This document shows positions 62,834 through 64,000 of a stretch of DNA of 64,000 nt, in pieces. The notes below the pieces were generated by a model that was not told the DNA's origin, made no database searches, and saw only the letters and a program-made list of their open reading frames with translations. This DNA comes from Umezawaea endophytica (GTDB lineage: Bacteria > Actinomycetota > Actinomycetes > Mycobacteriales > Pseudonocardiaceae), in the NCBI RefSeq assembly GCF_025061645.1, contig NZ_JANYMP010000004.1, positions 59,463 to 123,462 of the forward strand, in the 5' to 3' direction. Numbering within the stretch: the stretch's first letter is position 1; each line of letters starts with the position of its first letter. Both the position numbers and the translations under genes were made by a program.

Positions 62834-63924
62834 GTGGACGGCTGCGTGTCGCTTACCTGCTGACCCAGGACCGCGGGGGGCCGGTGGACGTGACGGTTCG
62901 GTTGGCGGCGACCCTGATCGGGTCCGGGTTGGCTGATGTCCGGGTGTTCGGGCCCACGCCTGCTCGTGGTGCGGAGTTGCTCGGGGGGCATCACGAGGAG
63001 ATCATCGTGGCGCGCAAGGGGGATGTGGCTGCGGGGAGGCGGACCAGGGGGGTCCTGCGGGCGTGGCGGCCGGATGTGGTGCACGCGCAGGATCGGCGGG
63101 CTGGGTTGGTGAGTACCGGGCTGCGGTCCACCGCGGTCGTGCACACGTATCACGGGGTGCCCGATGATGTGGGGGAGCCTTGGTTCCGGGGGATTCCTGG
63201 TGCTTCCGCGCCTTCGGCTTATACGCGGGCGGTGCTTACCGCTGATGCGTTGGTGGCCAGGGCTCTGCACCGCACGATCGTGCCTGCGCCGGCTATGGGG
63301 CGGTTTCTGGCTGATCGGTTGCGGGTGCCTGCTCGGAGGTTGACGCAGATCGACAATTGCGTTGCGCCTACCGCGGTTCGGCTTCCGGTGGGGCCGGTGC
63401 GGAAGCTGGTGTTCGTCGGGTTGTTGGTGGCTCGCAAGGGTGTGTTGGATCTGCTGGCGGCGTTGGCCATGCCTGGGGTGATGCCTGTGGATGGGCGGTT
63501 GACGGTGGTCGGGGATGGGCCGCAGCGGGGGGAGGCGGAGCGGTTGGTCGAGGAGGGGGTGTTGCGGGGGAAGGTCGAGTTCCTCGGGTTTCGGGCGGAT
63601 GTGCCGGAGTTGTTGTTGGCGGGGGATGCTTTGGTGTTGCCGTCGAGCATGGAGCAGCAGCCGTTGGTGGTTGCTGAGGCCATGTCTGCTGGGAAGCCGG
63701 TTGTGGCTACGGATACCGGGGGAGTGGCGGATATGGTCGGGGCTTCCGGGTATTTGGCGCAGCCTGGGGATGTGGCTGGGTTGGCTGATCGGTTGCGGGC
63801 TTTGTTCGGTGATCCGGATCCTGCTGGGATTGGTCGGGAGTTGGCTAGTCGTGCTCAGGCGCGGTTTACGCCGGAGGCTTGTGCGCGTCGGCATTTGGAG
63901 TTGTATGAGGGGTTGGTGAAGTGA
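62830..63924 (+). CDS. GT4-type glycosyltransferase
   Basis: A 364-residue GT-B enzyme. VAYLLTQDRGGPVDVTVRLA starts the acceptor domain; FVGLLVARKGVLDLLAAL, VVGDGPQRGEAE and SSMEQQPLVVAEAMSAGKPVV (EX7E) the donor domain. It is the last gene of the cluster in the window. From about 63150 on the wobble positions are strikingly G/T-rich with many TTG and GGG codons, unlike the upstream genes, although the protein motifs remain intact. Confidence 0.9.
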   Translation: MSGRLRVAYLLTQDRGGPVDVTVRLAATLIGSGLADVRVFGPTPARGAELLGGHHEEIIVARKGDVAAGRRTRGVLRAWRPDVVHAQDRRAGLVSTGLRSTAVVHTYHGVPDDVGEPWFRGIPGASAPSAYTRAVLTADALVARALHRTIVPAPAMGRFLADRLRVPARRLTQIDNCVAPTAVRLPVGPVRKLVFVGLLVARKGVLDLLAALAMPGVMPVDGRLTVVGDGPQRGEAERLVEEGVLRGKVEFLGFRADVPELLLAGDALVLPSSMEQQPLVVAEAMSAGKPVVATDTGGVADMVGASGYLAQPGDVAGLADRLRALFGDPDPAGIGRELASRAQARFTPEACARRHLELYEGLVK

Positions 63925-63947
63925 GGGGTTGGGGGTGGGTTGGGTCC

Positions 63948-63993
63948 AGGGCTTGCGGGGGTGGGTGGGTTCGGTTTAGGGCTTGCGGGGGTG
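63948..63993 (+). repeat. Two 16-bp direct repeats at window end
   Basis: AGGGCTTGCGGGGGTG occurs at 63948-63963 and 63978-63993, a 30-base period, in a G/T-rich stretch without a gene. The array may continue beyond the window. Confidence 0.7.
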
Positions 63994-64000
63994 TGGTCGA

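Noticed and set aside
63948..63993. CRISPR-like repeats at the end of the window
   Set aside because: Only two 16-bp copies with a 14-base spacer, G/T-rich, and no cas genes.

Overview
The window is very GC-rich DNA with GTG/ATG starts, dense four-base gene overlaps and families typical of filamentous actinomycetes (SARP regulators, SigE- and SigG-type sigma factors, PASTA-less Ser/Thr kinase, DUF3558 lipoprotein, a second topoisomerase pair). Taken together it looks like a chromosome segment of a Pseudonocardiales-type actinomycete (Saccharothrix/Lentzea/Actinosynnema-like). The family assignment is inference from gene content, not from a marker-gene comparison.

Layout. (1) 1-7.8 kb: the edge of a biosynthetic cluster. 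Two tandem SARP regulators precede an operon with an ACP, a ketosynthase with intact Cys-His-His, an alpha/beta hydrolase, a double hot-dog protein, a chain-length-factor-like partner that lacks the active Cys, two small dehydratases, a ketoreductase and a DsbA/HCCA-isomerase-fold protein. This set fits a highly reducing type II PKS making a polyene acyl chain. (2) 7.8-14.5 kb: two tandem secreted paralogues, a TetR/FAD-monooxygenase divergent pair with a duplicated palindromic operator, then a decayed zone with degenerate ~100-bp repeats and remnants of an IS5-like and an IS110-like transposase. (3) 14.5-26 kb: a secreted GH3 beta-glucosidase behind a CebR-like operator, and mixed housekeeping or envelope genes (YggT, MBL hydrolase, SigE-type sigma factor, lipoproteins, prenyl synthase, ABM-domain membrane protein, ThuA-ricin secreted protein, DivIVA-like coiled coil).

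(4) 25.6-34.7 kb: a coherent amino-sugar locus. A secreted GH114 endo-alpha-1,4-polygalactosaminidase stands divergent to a sugar ABC importer (no ATPase, as usual where a shared MsiK serves), followed by an AgaS-like SIS isomerase, a PfkB-type tagatose/fructose-phosphate kinase, a GatY/KbaY-type aldolase, a GH4 glycosidase and a DeoR regulator. The same inverted element CGCTCA-N17-TGAGCG lies before the GH114 gene and before the SIS gene, tying the secreted enzyme and the cytoplasmic pathway together. I propose a polygalactosamine/galactosaminogalactan utilisation regulon.

(5) 35.6-42.9 kb: parE and parC of topoisomerase IV carry three inteins in the pair, one in ParE and two in ParC. They appear to be at three stages of endonuclease loss. 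(6) 42.9-44.1 kb: a three-gene nitrile hydratase with a split beta subunit (ToyJKL or thiocyanate-hydrolase architecture). (7) 44.1-53.6 kb: a Ser/Thr kinase, a class A PBP with a degenerate transpeptidase domain, IlvD, a Xi-class GST, YchJ-like protein, a membrane protein, a SigG-type sigma factor and DoxX. (8) 53.7-63.9 kb: a tightly coupled exopolysaccharide cluster (exporter, deacetylase, O-antigen-ligase-like protein, three glycosyltransferases, Wzz-like protein, GT87, flippase) containing two tandem tiny paralogous proteins of unknown function. No tRNA, rRNA or CRISPR array was seen.
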